From: Bradysia coprophila
Lineage: Eukaryota > Arthropoda > Insecta > Diptera > Sciaridae
Direction of reading: 5' to 3'
Length of the DNA: 64,000 nt
NCBI RefSeq assembly: GCF_014529535.1
Contig: NC_050735.1
Coordinates: 4,971,739 to 5,035,738 of the forward strand
Part shown: positions 38,024-49,085 of the stretch, piece after piece
Position numbering within the stretch: position 1 is the stretch's first letter
Layout: every line of letters begins with the position of its first letter
Translations under genes and position numbers: made by a program
The notes under the pieces: generated by a model
Told to the model about the DNA's origin: nothing
What the model saw: only the letters and a program-made list of their open reading frames with translations
Databases searched by the model: none

Positions 38024-40749
38024 TCACTGAGTGCTCGTCTGTTGATTAAGCGGCGTCGAATAGTCATGTGGCATTGAGTGCACATCCTTTATCGAATAAT
38101 AAATATTTTTCCTTGTGTCAATAACCACATCTCGCACTAAATTGGTAAAAAAGGCCGTATGTTTCGGTCTTTCGGCATATCGCTCGTAATGATCCAAAGA
38201 ATCTTGTAGCTTTAATGTGAGATCATAGTTCTTGCGAACCACTTCCAACACCTGCTCTTCGGATGGTGTAGACAGTCCCTGAACCGACAGCCATTCTTTG
38301 ATTTTGTTTTGGAAATGTTTGACGATAGCTAGTATGTTGACCAGTGCACTGGACAGTTTACGGACATCGTCTTTGAATTCACAGTCGGGCATGGAGGAAA
38401 ATCGTAGGACTGGCGGAGAAGTGAACGAAAAATCAGTCAAAACATCCGCGAATTGATGGGAATGAACAAACGAATTTAGACTTACCCATTGCATGCACTT
38501 CACTGAAGACTTTTTCCTCTCGATTCAGTTCGTAATATAATTCGTCGTAACTGTTGGTGGTGGCCAGGAATGTATCGCCGTACGTAATAAATAGATTGAA
38601 AATATTGATAATCTGGATGGCCAGATAGAAGATGTTGCATTTCTTCACTAAATTCTGTTCCTGGCACACCAGAAACTTGAGCAGACTGATCAGAGCGGCC
38701 CACAGTTCCTTCCACGGATAAACCAAACGAACGCGACAACGTTTCTGATAGCACAGCACACGGTGAATGATGCCGGTGCACAGAAGATACAATTCCATCG
38801 GGAATTTCTTCATCAAATGCGAAACGGTAAATTCAACTAGTAGATCTAATAGGGTAGCTGCCAACGGTTGCGACTTGGAAAAGCGTTCAGTGGGCAATTT
38901 CCGATGACGCATTTGGGCGCGTTGCAGGAGTACTTTGAATGTTAGATTGCTGTCGTGCATCATCGAATTGGCATATTGGTCCTCGGAGATGCATGTTAGT
39001 ATCAGGAAGCACAGCTTGAGATTTGCCGCACTGGATTCGTTTTTGTTGTCTTGCATTACGATGGAACTGTTCGAAATACAGATTTGGTTGTTGATCATGG
39101 AGAGATGGGAGATTTTTCGAACTTTGTCGACCGAAACTACTTACCAGTACTGGAACACAGCAACAAGAAGATTGGTCGGATACTGATTGACGTCAATGTT
39201 TGGCGGTGGAATTGATAAGTCTGGAACTGGTTGATTGGAATTTAACGTATTACTAGGTGACGGCGGTGCACTGGATTCGGCTTGGGTATGCGCTAAGGTT
39301 GTAATAAAATTGCGATTTAAATGTACAGCCTCATACAGCGCCAACAGTAGCGCATTATTCGCCCGAATCTGTTCCCGATCACATCCCTCGTCCGAAACGA
39401 ACATATTTCCCACGATATTGGACAGGGATGAAAACCACGACGACGGTTGAATTTCCGACATATTCTTTGTGTATTGTCGACCGAATTCGATGAGAGATGA
39501 CGAAATCATTTGACCGTACCCGTTCAACGCTAATTCGTCAGCTAAGATCGACAGTTGAACGATGTACGGGTTAGTTCGTTCGCCTTTGCGATAATTTACC
39601 AACAGCGTCAGCAAAATGACAACGTCGTGACCATGCTGAGCTCGCAGTGTCGGATCACTGAGCAGCCGGACGAATGAATCAAACAAGCTGTTGATCATGA
39701 TGTATTCGAGCAAAATGTTCTGGCTGACATTGTTAGTGCCGGTTATGAGGACCAATAGTAGATTTAGACACATAAAACGAGGCGCATCAACAGATACATC
39801 GCCTGAAATGTGAATGTTCGTTACTTCTACATACAACTGTGACCGGTGAATCAATTGTATCGTTCGCATATCCAACATTCCGGGTGTTCGTCAAGTCCAA
39901 ACGTTTCTATTTCAACAGTGACGAAAGCTCAACTGCACTCATTAACGAAACGAATTCGGGGTCGTTCATAAAGTTTGTCACGCTCTGAGGAGCGATGGTA
40001 CTGGCATAGCCCATACGCATTTTTTAGGTTTCATTCGTGTGGTAGGGCAAGATGCAGTTCTGAAAAACGTCGCTTTCAGCGTGACATACTTTATGAACGG
40101 CCCCATCGCTTGGCTTATCTGTTGGATACACCGACAATAAAATCCCTGTTTGTCTCGTCCGTACATACTTATCAATAAGCTGTTACAGTGGGCAATTAGT
40201 GTCTTCATGTGCTGTTCAATTTCCTCAAAGTCGAAAATTGTGTTGATCACATCCACTCCGACATCTGTGGCTTGTTTTTTGAATATGGCATAGAACAGGG
40301 CACACAATGTTTGCAAACTATTCGACACTCGTTTCGGATGATCTGGTGATGTGGTGACGCATAGTCAAAATTTACATTTATTGCTACGTGTTACGCCAAG
40401 CTGATTTAATATTCAAACAGACCTGATTCCAACATTTGAATAGATTGTACGAACAGCAATTTGATGTTCCCTTTGACTAGCAACAATTGATCGTTCGATA
40501 GTTTGGTCAGTTCATTCTCTAGACTTTCTACGTTCGGCTGTAAATGAATATTAGATACAATTGCCGTCAAATCAACGATTATGGGAATGTAGCGTTCTCG
40601 GTATAACCGACCTGCAGCAGGAAAAAGGAGTCCCAAAATTCATTGTTATTGTTTACAGGATCTTCACCACGAAACAATAATTCGTAAATATAAACGACTT
40701 TCTCTTTGGGACGTTTTGATCCACTACCGCTACGTTTTCTTGACGCCAT
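38024..40749 (-). CDS. ARMH3: ARMH3 (C10orf76) armadillo-like helical protein, six exons, 683 aa
   Basis: This Golgi-associated helical-repeat protein is known in mammals to bind GBF1 and PI4KB and to support Golgi PI4P and secretion. Exons are 40612-40749, 40423-40537, 40169-40342, 39145-39802, 38486-39066 and 38024-38409. GT-AG ends and phases agree throughout, giving 683 residues against 689 in human. Shared blocks in order are [116 protein letters not shown] and LSSALVNI. The last is [20 protein letters not shown]. The start at 40749 is chosen because [17 protein letters not shown] aligns with the family N-terminus, although the frame opens further upstream. Exon 3 ends at a good GTATGT donor; reading past it would insert unrelated residues. 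Intron 3 holds a MITE (39958-40104). Confidence 0.93.
39958..40104. repeat. 147-base MITE inside ARMH3 intron 3
   Basis: The ends GGGGTCGTTCATAAAGTTTG and CATACTTTATGAACGGCCCC are inverted copies of about 26 bases, continuing into TCACGC/GCGTGA. The core is non-coding. I see no convincing target duplication. The same terminal phrase is, as I recall, common in insect MITEs, but I cannot name the superfamily. Confidence 0.85.
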
Positions 40750-41424
40750 AGGTAAGGTAACAATATTTAATAACAATAACAGCTCTTTGGGATAGTGATG
40801 TTCCTCTAACACTTTATTGCGAATAAAAAAAAAACAAAATTTTTCTGTAAGATTTCCGTGCACGACGACTCGAGTTGTCAAATTAAATCCCCTCCTTACC
40901 GCGTTCTGACAAAAGAAAGTGGATACACACCAAAAGTAGGTGTCAAAACAAAAAAATTAGTTTTGTGGCGCTACAAATTTAAAAAAATTATCTTTGAGGG
41001 ACTATTTTACTACCTAGCGTAACAGCACAATTTTTTTGGTTTTCATCAAAGCTGGATGTTTTCATACATTTTTGTGTGACAGGGGGTGAGGGGTTTTCAA
41101 GATACGTCGATTTTAGCGTTTCATACTTTCAGAGTTTCACAAATAGTTTGAGAACATATCAGATTGCTATAACGTTAAGTTAGCCCATAGCACTATTTAC
41201 GTATGATGATTTTCCTACGATTCCGTCAGGTGAGACAAGTAACAAACAGAATAGAAAATCTTTTGACATATAATCCGCCAAGAAAACCGAAAGAATGAAA
41301 GTATGATGCAAGTCCTTGTTTCTACTTACAAAATAACTGATATCGCTGAAGGTGATGCATTCTCGGTACGCAAAAGTTTTATCAACAAAATATTGACGCA
41401 AAAAATTTTAGAAAGAAAATTTTC

Positions 41425-41925
41425 AAAAAAAAATTGCGTCACAAGGGGAATAATTTTTCATCCCAAAATTTAGGACACTTCACTTATTTCGAAAATAACT
41501 CAAATCCATCGTAAAATCCGATGGAAGTTATGAAGTTCCAGGGGAATCATCTGTCATCCCAAAATTCAGGAACCAACCTCGGAATACCTAACTTATATCG
41601 AAAATAGCCCAAATCCATCGAAAACTCCGATGGAAGTTAGGAAATGCCAAAGAAAACATCTCTCATCCCAAAATTTAGTAACCAACACCGGAACACCTCA
41701 ATTATATTGAAAATAACCCAAATCTATCGAAAAATCCGATAGACGTTAGGAAGTGCCATAGGAATCATAAGAATCATAGGAACCTCACACTGACTTATAT
41801 GGAATATAACCCAAATCTATCGAAAAAACCGATGAAAGTTATGAAGTGACAGAGGAATCATCGATATGGTCCCAAAATTTAGGAATCAACCTTGGAGCAC
41901 ATGACGAAAATAACCCAAAGCACTT
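41425..41925. repeat. Degenerate tandem repeat, unit about 100-115 bases, four or more copies
   Basis: Each unit carries ATAACCCAAATCCATCGAAA, an AATCCGATGGAAGTTA-like block, GTGCCA, GGAATCATC, then TCCCAAAATTTAGGAACCAA. Units start near 41490, 41600, 41708 and 41800, with a final partial unit near 41905. Copies differ by about 10-20 percent and by small indels, so the array is old. No frame is kept open across it. Confidence 0.8.
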
Positions 41926-42559
41926 TTTTCAACATTTACCAATCATAATCCATAATTACTAGCTGAAAAAATTATTATTTCTTCTGACACACACATACTT
42001 CTAGTGTGTTGTACATGTCCGTGTTTATAGTTTTATTTGTCATCTATTTTTAAGAAATTCTTGTTAAATTTCGTTAAATTTCACAAGTTCCGATAAATTT
42101 ATCAAATTTCTCAAAATGTCGTTAAATGTCACAAATAATATGCCCTGAAGGAAACTGCGTCACGAATTTGGTTGGGGTTGATTGTAGGTATTTAAAAATC
42201 CGATTCCTAAAAGTAGTCCCTGATTTGATGACATTCCAGAAATATCTCAAAACTAATGCATTTAGGTTTAGAATGATTACGGTTGGTTTAAAGAAGTGAC
42301 TGAAGAAAAAGGCTTTTGTAGAATTGCATACGTAAGATTAATATTTGAGTATTGTCGGATAGACACCCATGAAAACAATCATTTAACGTAAAGTTGTGAT
42401 AGGTACCTTTCTCGATGCAAGTTACGTAGAATTTTAACCTGTTGCAGATGGCAAGCATATGACCACTATTATTATCGGGTCTGTTACTTCCATCGATCAA
42501 AGTATTTTTATCCTGTTGATTTCAAATCTTGTACTTCAATTTTTTAACGTGCATTTTTC

Positions 42560-42592
42560 TATATAAAAGACTATATTACTCAGAGCTTGTCA
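42560..42592 (+). promoter_or_regulatory. Candidate galectin core promoter (TATA and initiator)
   Basis: A TATATAAAAG-type box at 42560-42569 is followed 32 bases from its first base by a GTCATT initiator-like site. The spacing is right for insect TATA promoters. It would leave a 5' UTR of about 430 bases, possibly spliced. Confidence 0.4.
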
Positions 42593-42783
42593 TTATTTTT
42601 GTCGTCGTAATCGATAACAGATGAATAGCCGTATGTAACAGGTTAATGTGTATCTGTACGTCTATCCCGTCTATCCTCTCGGACTATTAAAATTCCACAC
42701 ATTAGTTACAGAGACTCAACGCGTGTAGTAGGCATATTATAGCAAATCGAAGACATCGTTGGTTTAGTAGAGATAAGTCTTTT

Positions 42784-42803
42784 TGATAAAAGTCTCTTAT
42801 CAG
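42784..42803. promoter_or_regulatory. Paired GATA-factor sites upstream of galectin
   Basis: TGATAA at 42784 and CTTATCAG at 42796 are two WGATAR sites in opposite orientation 12 bases apart. Paired GATA sites are typical of insect gut and fat-body enhancers; function here is inference. Confidence 0.3.
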
Positions 42804-43027
42804 TGTACGTTTGATTTACAGTACCGAGCCAGAGAACCATAAAACGAAATATTAACCAACCCAACGGTAATTTAAGTTTAGTTTCGATATTTCGTTCGGG
42901 TTCGCACCATTGAAAAATCTCTTATAATGAGTACATTTTCTGGGATTTTGGCCGTACCGGCAGATTTCGGTCAGGTGTTCGTAATATCAGGAAAAGCGAC
43001 AAGAACAGCAAAAAGGTTCGAGCGAAG

Positions 43028-45094
43028 ATGTGCAAAGGAAATGTTACTTTAAATTACAAAACCTTGAACAGATTTGATGTCAATCTGGCTGCCGATAAAT
43101 CGAACATGGAAATTCCGTTCCACATTAGCTTTCGATTTACGGAAAACGATATTGTTCGGAATAATCGCACCAATCAAGGATTTGGCTTGGAGGAGAAGCA
43201 GGTCGGTTTGAAAAATGTTCGAAATCCATTTTTTGCTGGTAAGTAAAAATTTAATGTAAGAAAACGGAATAATGAAAATCAGAAGGGTGTGAAGGGAGTT
43301 CGTTGGGTAGTACATTTCGTATTACTGGTGCAATCTTTTCATACTCCACCCGTTCGATTGAAAAATCATAGAAACCTTTCCGAAAAAACTGAACTTTTTA
43401 TTCGGTTGTGCAAGTATCGTTGTGTGAACACAAACGTTCGCTTATCAGTTGTATTATTACCGTGACAGCTACATCTACCTATGATGTCACAGGGAGTGGA
43501 GAGCGATAACATAGATGAATGTAAAGTTACCAAACCCAAGCCATTAAGTGAAAGCTGCTCAATAGAGAGACTTGCTTTATTGGTGAATCAGACTCCCTAT
43601 TTACATGGAGGTGCGGGAAAACAGGAAAATTAGGAAAATATGCAGTTTTGCTTGCTTTATCGCCAATAGCTACTGTTGTATGCATAAACCCGATTTTCAC
43701 ATGTTGTTCAAGCATATCTTTGGATGTTTTCGCTCAAAAGTCGCGTGCGGTGATATACATCAAATGAAAGTTACGAGGCAAGTTCTTTTAAGCTGAATTT
43801 CTGAATGTTTTCGCACGAAAATCGTGTGCGTCAAATGAAAGATATTGACGAGACGAAACAAAATATTTAAGAAAATCTGGTTTGTACTTACAACAGTAGC
43901 AATTCGCGAGAAAGAAGGCAAAACTGCATATTTTCCTACTTTTTCAGGTTTCCTGCACTTCACGGTAAAAATGTTCATTTTCCGATAGGTGGAGATTTCC
44001 TCATCAGCATTTTCGTTGGAACGGATCGATTTCATTTGGCTACGAACGACTCTCATTACTGCGATTTCCACTTCCGTGCACCAGTTCAAAGAGTTACTGT
44101 GCTGCAGGTACTGCACTTACCTCTGCCTCAATAAACGACACATACTCCAGTGGAGTATTACTACACGGATAATAGCGACTGAGTTAATTTTTCGATCGAT
44201 TTTTGCGGTCTAAATGATAACTTATGGTATCAACGCACTTCAAGCATGAGTGGTATTCTAAATAGGATACTAAAACTTGACATGTGTCACACAACTGTAA
44301 AAAAACCATTTCCTACAAAATAGTACTCTATTTGGCAGCTGTCGACTATGATCACTTTTGCGTGAGGTGCGTTGACCTAAGTCATCTAATTTAGTCACTA
44401 TGATTTCGACTCGGCCTCTATTGTCCGTTTGTATCGAAGCCTCATTAGTGAGTACGCTTTCTATTCCCAAAAATAGATTCAAGGAGACGTCGAAGTTATT
44501 AAACAAGTCGACCATCGTCTTGTATTTCCGTACCTACATCCCATTGCACAGCCACGCAAGTTAACAGACAATTTTTCCAATGACATTCCCCTCGTACCTC
44601 GAGCCGGTCTTGTGATGGTAGTCAAAGGTATGCCGATTGGTAATGCACAAGGTGGCTTCACATTGCGCATTTTCGTTGGAAATTCTGCGCAACAGGCACT
44701 GCACTTCGATGTTAGATTCGCTCAAAATGTGGTGGCCAGAAACCATACATGCAACGAGAAAAGAGAGTAAATGGCGGCAATTCCATTCGAAATTGAATCT
44801 CAATAAATTGGACATTTTTCTTTTAGATTCGATATGAAGGACGAAGAACGACATGGTGGATTTCCGTTTACATTCAATCGAATATTCAAGATTGCTATCG
44901 GACTTGGAACAACGGGATTTCGGGTTGCTGTCAATGGCGCTTACTTCTGCGATTTTACATACAGAGCAAAGTTGGAAAAGTTTGGTGGCATTAGAATGAC
45001 CGAGAACAATGGCTTAATTTTGAACATACTGGAGCTGGACCATTTTTGGCTAGACTCGTCACTGAAAGGTTTGGAGAATTTGTCGAAAAATTAA
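43028..45094 (+). CDS. Tandem-repeat galectin, at least four exons, about 295 aa
   Basis: Two galectin carbohydrate-recognition domains can be read across four exons: 43028-43238, 43989-44107, 44477-44766 and 44827-45094. Every junction has GT-AG ends and matching phase. CRD1 has NRFDVNL, IPFHISFRF, DIVRNN, NPFFAGG, FHLATND and CDFHFRAP. It ends LQIQGDVEV, which spans a junction. CRD2 has PRAGLVMVVKG, LHFDVRF, VVARNH, EERHGGFPF and AVNGAYFCDF. The sugar-binding set is altered: H-S-R and H-D-R replace the usual H-N-R, and the stacking Trp is replaced in CRD1 (GFGLEE) and missing in CRD2. Binding may therefore be weak or changed. The N-terminus is unresolved. ATG 43028 lacks the first strand. 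An overlapping frame from ATG 42927 encodes VPADFGQVFVISGKA, a good first strand, but it is out of frame. The stop overlaps AATAAA at 45093. Galectins are secreted without a signal peptide; insect members act in immunity and gut. Confidence 0.85.
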
Positions 45095-45274
45095 TAAAAA
45101 CGATGCAGCCAGCCCAAGATTATTCAATTAGAAACTGACCCAGTAAAACTTACGCCTACTCTTCAAGAATTTACGTTTTCACCATTTTCTCCACTTCGAA
45201 AATACAATCTTACATCCCGCTAACGCACACTTGATGAATCATCTACACAGCAACGACGCTTAAATTAAGTTACA

Positions 45275-45280
45275 TTTATT
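45275..45280 (-). promoter_or_regulatory. Polyadenylation signal of the MCM3-like minigene
   Basis: AATAAA on the minus strand about 38 bases beyond the stop codon of the gene at 45318-45735. Confidence 0.5.
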
Positions 45281-45317
45281 CAGCGGACAATGAATAACTC
45301 ATAATCACAAAATGTTG

Positions 45318-45735
45318 TCACACCAAATGGACCAGTCCGTTGTAAATGAAAATCTCATTCGAATCAGTCATCTGGGACAGTGCCGAATGAATTTCCATTT
45401 TAGAAAATTTCTCCTTGATCTCCAAGTTAACACATCTCGCGAGTCGCAACAAAGACATAATTTGCTTCCGGCGCCTATGAAACACCGCGAAAAGGCTCTG
45501 TCGAAAATCAGCCAACCGTTCCGGTTCGATTTTTACATGACGATCGGTCAAATCAATGCATTCGATGAATTTCGATGAGACCACTACAGCTGATTCGTCG
45601 GTTAGATCGATATGATCTACTTTTTGTAGAAAACGTTGGGCACGGCATCGTAGGCGATCTGTTGAAATTACATCAGAATAAACATGTGATCGCGGTAAGC
45701 GCAGCAACGAAATATTTACCTCTAATATTAGCCAT
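45318..45735 (-). CDS. MCM3 C-terminal winged-helix minigene, two exons, 118 aa
   Basis: Residues about 55-118 match the C-terminal winged-helix domain of the replicative helicase subunit MCM3: ERLADFRQSLFAVF, a short RKQIMSLLRLAR stretch, VNLEIKEKFSKMEI and HSALSQMTDSNEIFI, then YNGLVHLV at the very end. Human MCM3 ends in the same way, with hydrophobic residues before the stop. The AAA+ ATPase and N-terminal OB domains are absent here and I found them nowhere else in the window. A spliced start is visible. Exon 1 is 45720-45735 (ATG GCT AAT ATT AGA G), the intron is 45659-45719 (GTAAAT...CAACAG), and exon 2 is 45318-45658. The frame is intact and an AATAAA follows. It may be a partial duplicate of MCM3 kept as a small gene, or a recent pseudogene. 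It converges on galectin, 223 bases away. Homology is fairly sure; being a working gene is not. Confidence 0.55.
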
Positions 45736-48173
45736 TTTTGTTGCTGGTTTTCCTTGAAAACGATTGAAATCGAAATGGATTGATTTGGTGGTGTTTTGAC
45801 GCAATGAAAAATGACAGACGCTTTGATGTCGTATAATGTGATGTGATCGAATTATTCCTCTCGACAGTACTGATGCACTGCACAGGGTTGTAACAACCAG
45901 GGTTGATGCTTCCTTGTTGATGCTTAGAAATTTTAGTACATTTTCAAATCTTGCATCCACAATCCAGTTCAAATGTTGTTAAAAGCGAACGAATTTTTTC
46001 ACATTTAAAAAAAAAATCCAGAAATGGTTACATACGTTTTCATGGAATAAAATCATGAATGGTGCGCTCTGCACATCACCGAAATACAAAAGCATTCGGT
46101 GCAAGTTAGTAGTAGAATTTTTTGATAAAAAATATCATAAAATTCTACTTAAAAGTCGAACTAACAAGTGTGCAGTTAAGTTCCCAACAGCTTCGGATAT
46201 GGTTATTTTGACAACTGCAAGTTGCTTTTATTAAATACACACGAGAGAGTTCTCGAGTACGAAATTGATCCAGAATTAATGAACAGCGCTCCCACAGTGT
46301 CCCACTTTTCTACTCTGTCCTACATTTTGAAAATTCGTCCTACTCGTCGTACGACATTTTTGCTAAACCATTCTCATACATTTCTATAAAAATAAAACTT
46401 TTATTCGGTTCCTACTGTAGTCTGCAGTCGAATTTAGTGACAAAGGTACATGGAGAGTCAACTTGTACATGAAAATCATAATCCCATAAGCTGTTAAAAA
46501 GCTTATCTTAGAGTAGATCTGGTAGATTCGGATAAAGACGAGAATTTCTCTTCTACATTTTCGTTCTCGTTCGTGGAATGAACAATTTTGCGACGATGTG
46601 TGAATGGATTCACACATTGTATGAATGATTCGCAAACTTTTTCGACTTCCGTTAGTTATTCATTAGTGGTTGGACTAAGCCTAATCCGTCCTTTACTTCT
46701 ATGAACCTGAAGTGAATCACAGCGAGATGGCGTTCCTCATTTTCATTCCACAGCTGAAATGCCTATCAAATGAAGCTAAAAAAACAAAATAAAATAAAAT
46801 AGGAACAAATAGAGTTTAGACACTCTTCTCTTACACAGGACTCACGTTAAGTGAATGACCTCGAGAACTAGCGGCGGTCCAAAAACCAGATTGGACTGAC
46901 TATCTTCAGTTGTTTCCGCTAGCCTCTTACACAAGACAGCAGTAAATCTTTCAATTGAACTAGCGTTAGAAAATTTACATAAGTGATTGCCATCTACTGA
47001 TGGAAAATCGAGTGTCAAAGAAAGCTACATTCCCAAAAAAAGTGAAGTAGAATATAAAACATCCTTCACTAACCAATGCGGTCTTATGGAAAACCTCAAC
47101 GAATTTTCGTGAGCGTAAAATTGATCGGAAAATTTTGGAAAAAACTGATTTGGATTCTGCTTCAATATTTTGTGGCACTATAAAGTAAAAAGAAAAAATA
47201 CAACGAAAAATTTTTTGTACCCTAAGTCACAGTCAACAAATGAATCTTGTTCAATGGAGTTACACTGGTCATGATATTGGAGATTTCATGTTTTCATCAT
47301 TCCGAAAGTAAAAGCCTTCCGTCGTAGTTAGGTCGGGCACCGAAACACAAATATGAACTATGAAGAAGTCCTATCACTCTTCATGTGAAAATATTGTCTT
47401 ACATGTCCTACCGAAGGACAGGAAATTTTTAGTGGGACCACTGAATGAATCACTTGTGTACTGTTTTATTCGCTGTCCCATCCCAAAAATTCTGTCCGAT
47501 TCTGAATAACTGGTAAATTTTGGTAAGTTTTCAAAAGAGTGAAGAACTTTTATGTATTGAAGTACCTCCCCAGAAGCAATCTACTGAATGTTACCACTAG
47601 GTTCCTGGCTTCTGAATTAAAGAAGCCTCCTAAAACTCTTATCTAATCTATCCCGAAATAGCGGCTATACAAAACTATTGACAAGAATGTTGCCACTTAT
47701 ACCAACAATACCTGGACTTTAACAGAGTCCAGAGTCTTTAACAGAGCAAGAAAGCAGACTGAGGTGCCTTGAAAGCAAAATTCTCAATCTGTGAACCACT
47801 CAAAGTGGACGTAGATATGAAGAATTAGCGATGAATGGAAAACGGGTCATGTTTATTATTTATTTATTTACGAAATCTGGTGGGATCCGCCATTAGCAGG
47901 ATGATCATCAGCGATGGCGAAATATTGCTGTGGAGTCATGCAAAATCTGTTTGGGATATTGACGGTTCTGATGGCTGTTAAGTTTACAGTTAAGTATAAG
48001 TACTTGAGAGAAGGGGTAACATTTTAAGGATATTCCTTCATATTTAGGAGGGTGCCTAGTTTCGAATGCAAACGTCGCACCATTAAAAATTGTATTTTTG
48101 TTTCGTGTCATTTTCGTTGCGATTGCTGTCGTTGCCCAAAGTATTTTAAACTGTAAATAGTCACAGAAATGGT

Positions 48174-48419
48174 TTACAGTCAGAGGCAGTGAAATTTCAG
48201 CGTTAATTTGCTTCAGCTTTTTTTTTCACCTGATTCACACATCAATCAAACAATCAAATTGTTGATGCTCGTTTATACGGTTGAAGTTGATACACGCACG
48301 CGCGTGGTAGTGGTAAAACCGTATATAAAGACGTATCAAGAGTTTCGATTGTTTGTGTGGATCAACTGAAAAACAGCTGAAGCGAATTTATGCTGAAATT
48401 TCACTGCCTCTTACTGTAA
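48174..48419. repeat. 246-base MITE directly upstream of the ELOVL TATA box
   Basis: TTACAGTCAGAGGCAGTGAA through TTTGCTTCAGCT is mirrored by AGCTGAAGCGAATTTATGCT through AGTGAAA and on to ACTGTAA. Arms are about 45 bases with few mismatches. The centre holds an alternating ACGCACGCGCGT block. It shares arm motifs with 5115-5350. Confidence 0.8.
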
Positions 48420-48475
48420 AATTTTAACAGTTTTTTTCAATTATTTTCGTTTGCTATAAGTTATTTCGTTTTTTG

Positions 48476-48485
48476 TATATAAAAG
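48476..48485 (+). promoter_or_regulatory. Candidate TATA box for ELOVL
   Basis: TATATAAAAG lies about 600 bases before the start codon. No strong initiator is found at the usual 30 bases; a TCAGTG occurs 49 bases on. The MITE at 48174-48419 ends only 57 bases upstream. Confidence 0.35.
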
Positions 48486-49085
48486 CCTCGAAAAATGAAT
48501 TAAATATTGCGAAGAGTGCATAGATCAGTGGAAATTAACTTCATTTACTTATCGTAGATTCTATTTCCTTAAATTGCGTTGTTCAGTTCAAACTGTATTT
48601 ACATAGAATTTTATTTATTTTTGTCAAAATACGACCTAGTTTGTATAGTTGTTGATCCAACAGTTGAAAAAAAAACCCATTGTTCCGCACTGTCGTTCAA
48701 CATTGGTATCAATAAATTTAGTCGATGGTTGTCGGTTGTAAAGTACAGCAGGAAAACGTTTGGAAATATCATGTTGAGTGTGCAAAAAAAAATGAAAATG
48801 AAAATCTAGAGTGATACGATAAGCTATAATAAACTTTGAAAAGTTTTTCGTGAACACAAGCGGACACAAGATAGAATATTCATCTTCTTCGTGCGTACCT
48901 TGCTCAATGCTCTTGATAATAGTGCGAAACACATTTTTTGTATAGAAAGGAAAATCGAGAGATAAAAAAAAAATCGTTTCCATCAATAAAACGAGAAACT
49001 GTTTCCGCGCACAGTTACCCTCATCATTTTGCGATACGACTAAACATTCGTTTCTTGTTGTGCAAAACAAAAAAAGAACGATATA

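Larger units (their letters stand above)
40750..42926. other. Upstream region shared by ARMH3 and galectin, with a minisatellite
   Basis: This head-to-head interval holds the ARMH3 5' side, a degenerate tandem repeat (41425-41925), a candidate galectin TATA box and initiator (42560-42592) and paired GATA sites (42784-42803). No other gene is supported. Confidence 0.6.
45736..49085. other. Intergenic region upstream of ELOVL
   Basis: No gene is supported. It contains a hairpin near 46116-46166 (AGTAGAATTTTTTGAT mirrored by ATCATAAAATTCTACT), a MITE at 48174-48419, and the ELOVL promoter and probable 5' UTR after 48476. A weak, frame-broken coding-like stretch near 47570-47800 was not assigned. 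Confidence 0.5.

Noticed and set aside
44270-44670. Minus-strand frames over galectin exon 3
   Set aside because: Shadows of the plus-strand galectin domain, whose motifs and splice phases are clear.
45318-47200. Complete MCM3 gene
   Set aside because: I looked upstream on the minus strand for the ATPase and OB domains and found none; only the C-terminal domain is here.
47570-47800. Coding-like stretch upstream of ELOVL
   Set aside because: A few phrases look protein-like, but the frame is broken repeatedly and no family could be recognised.
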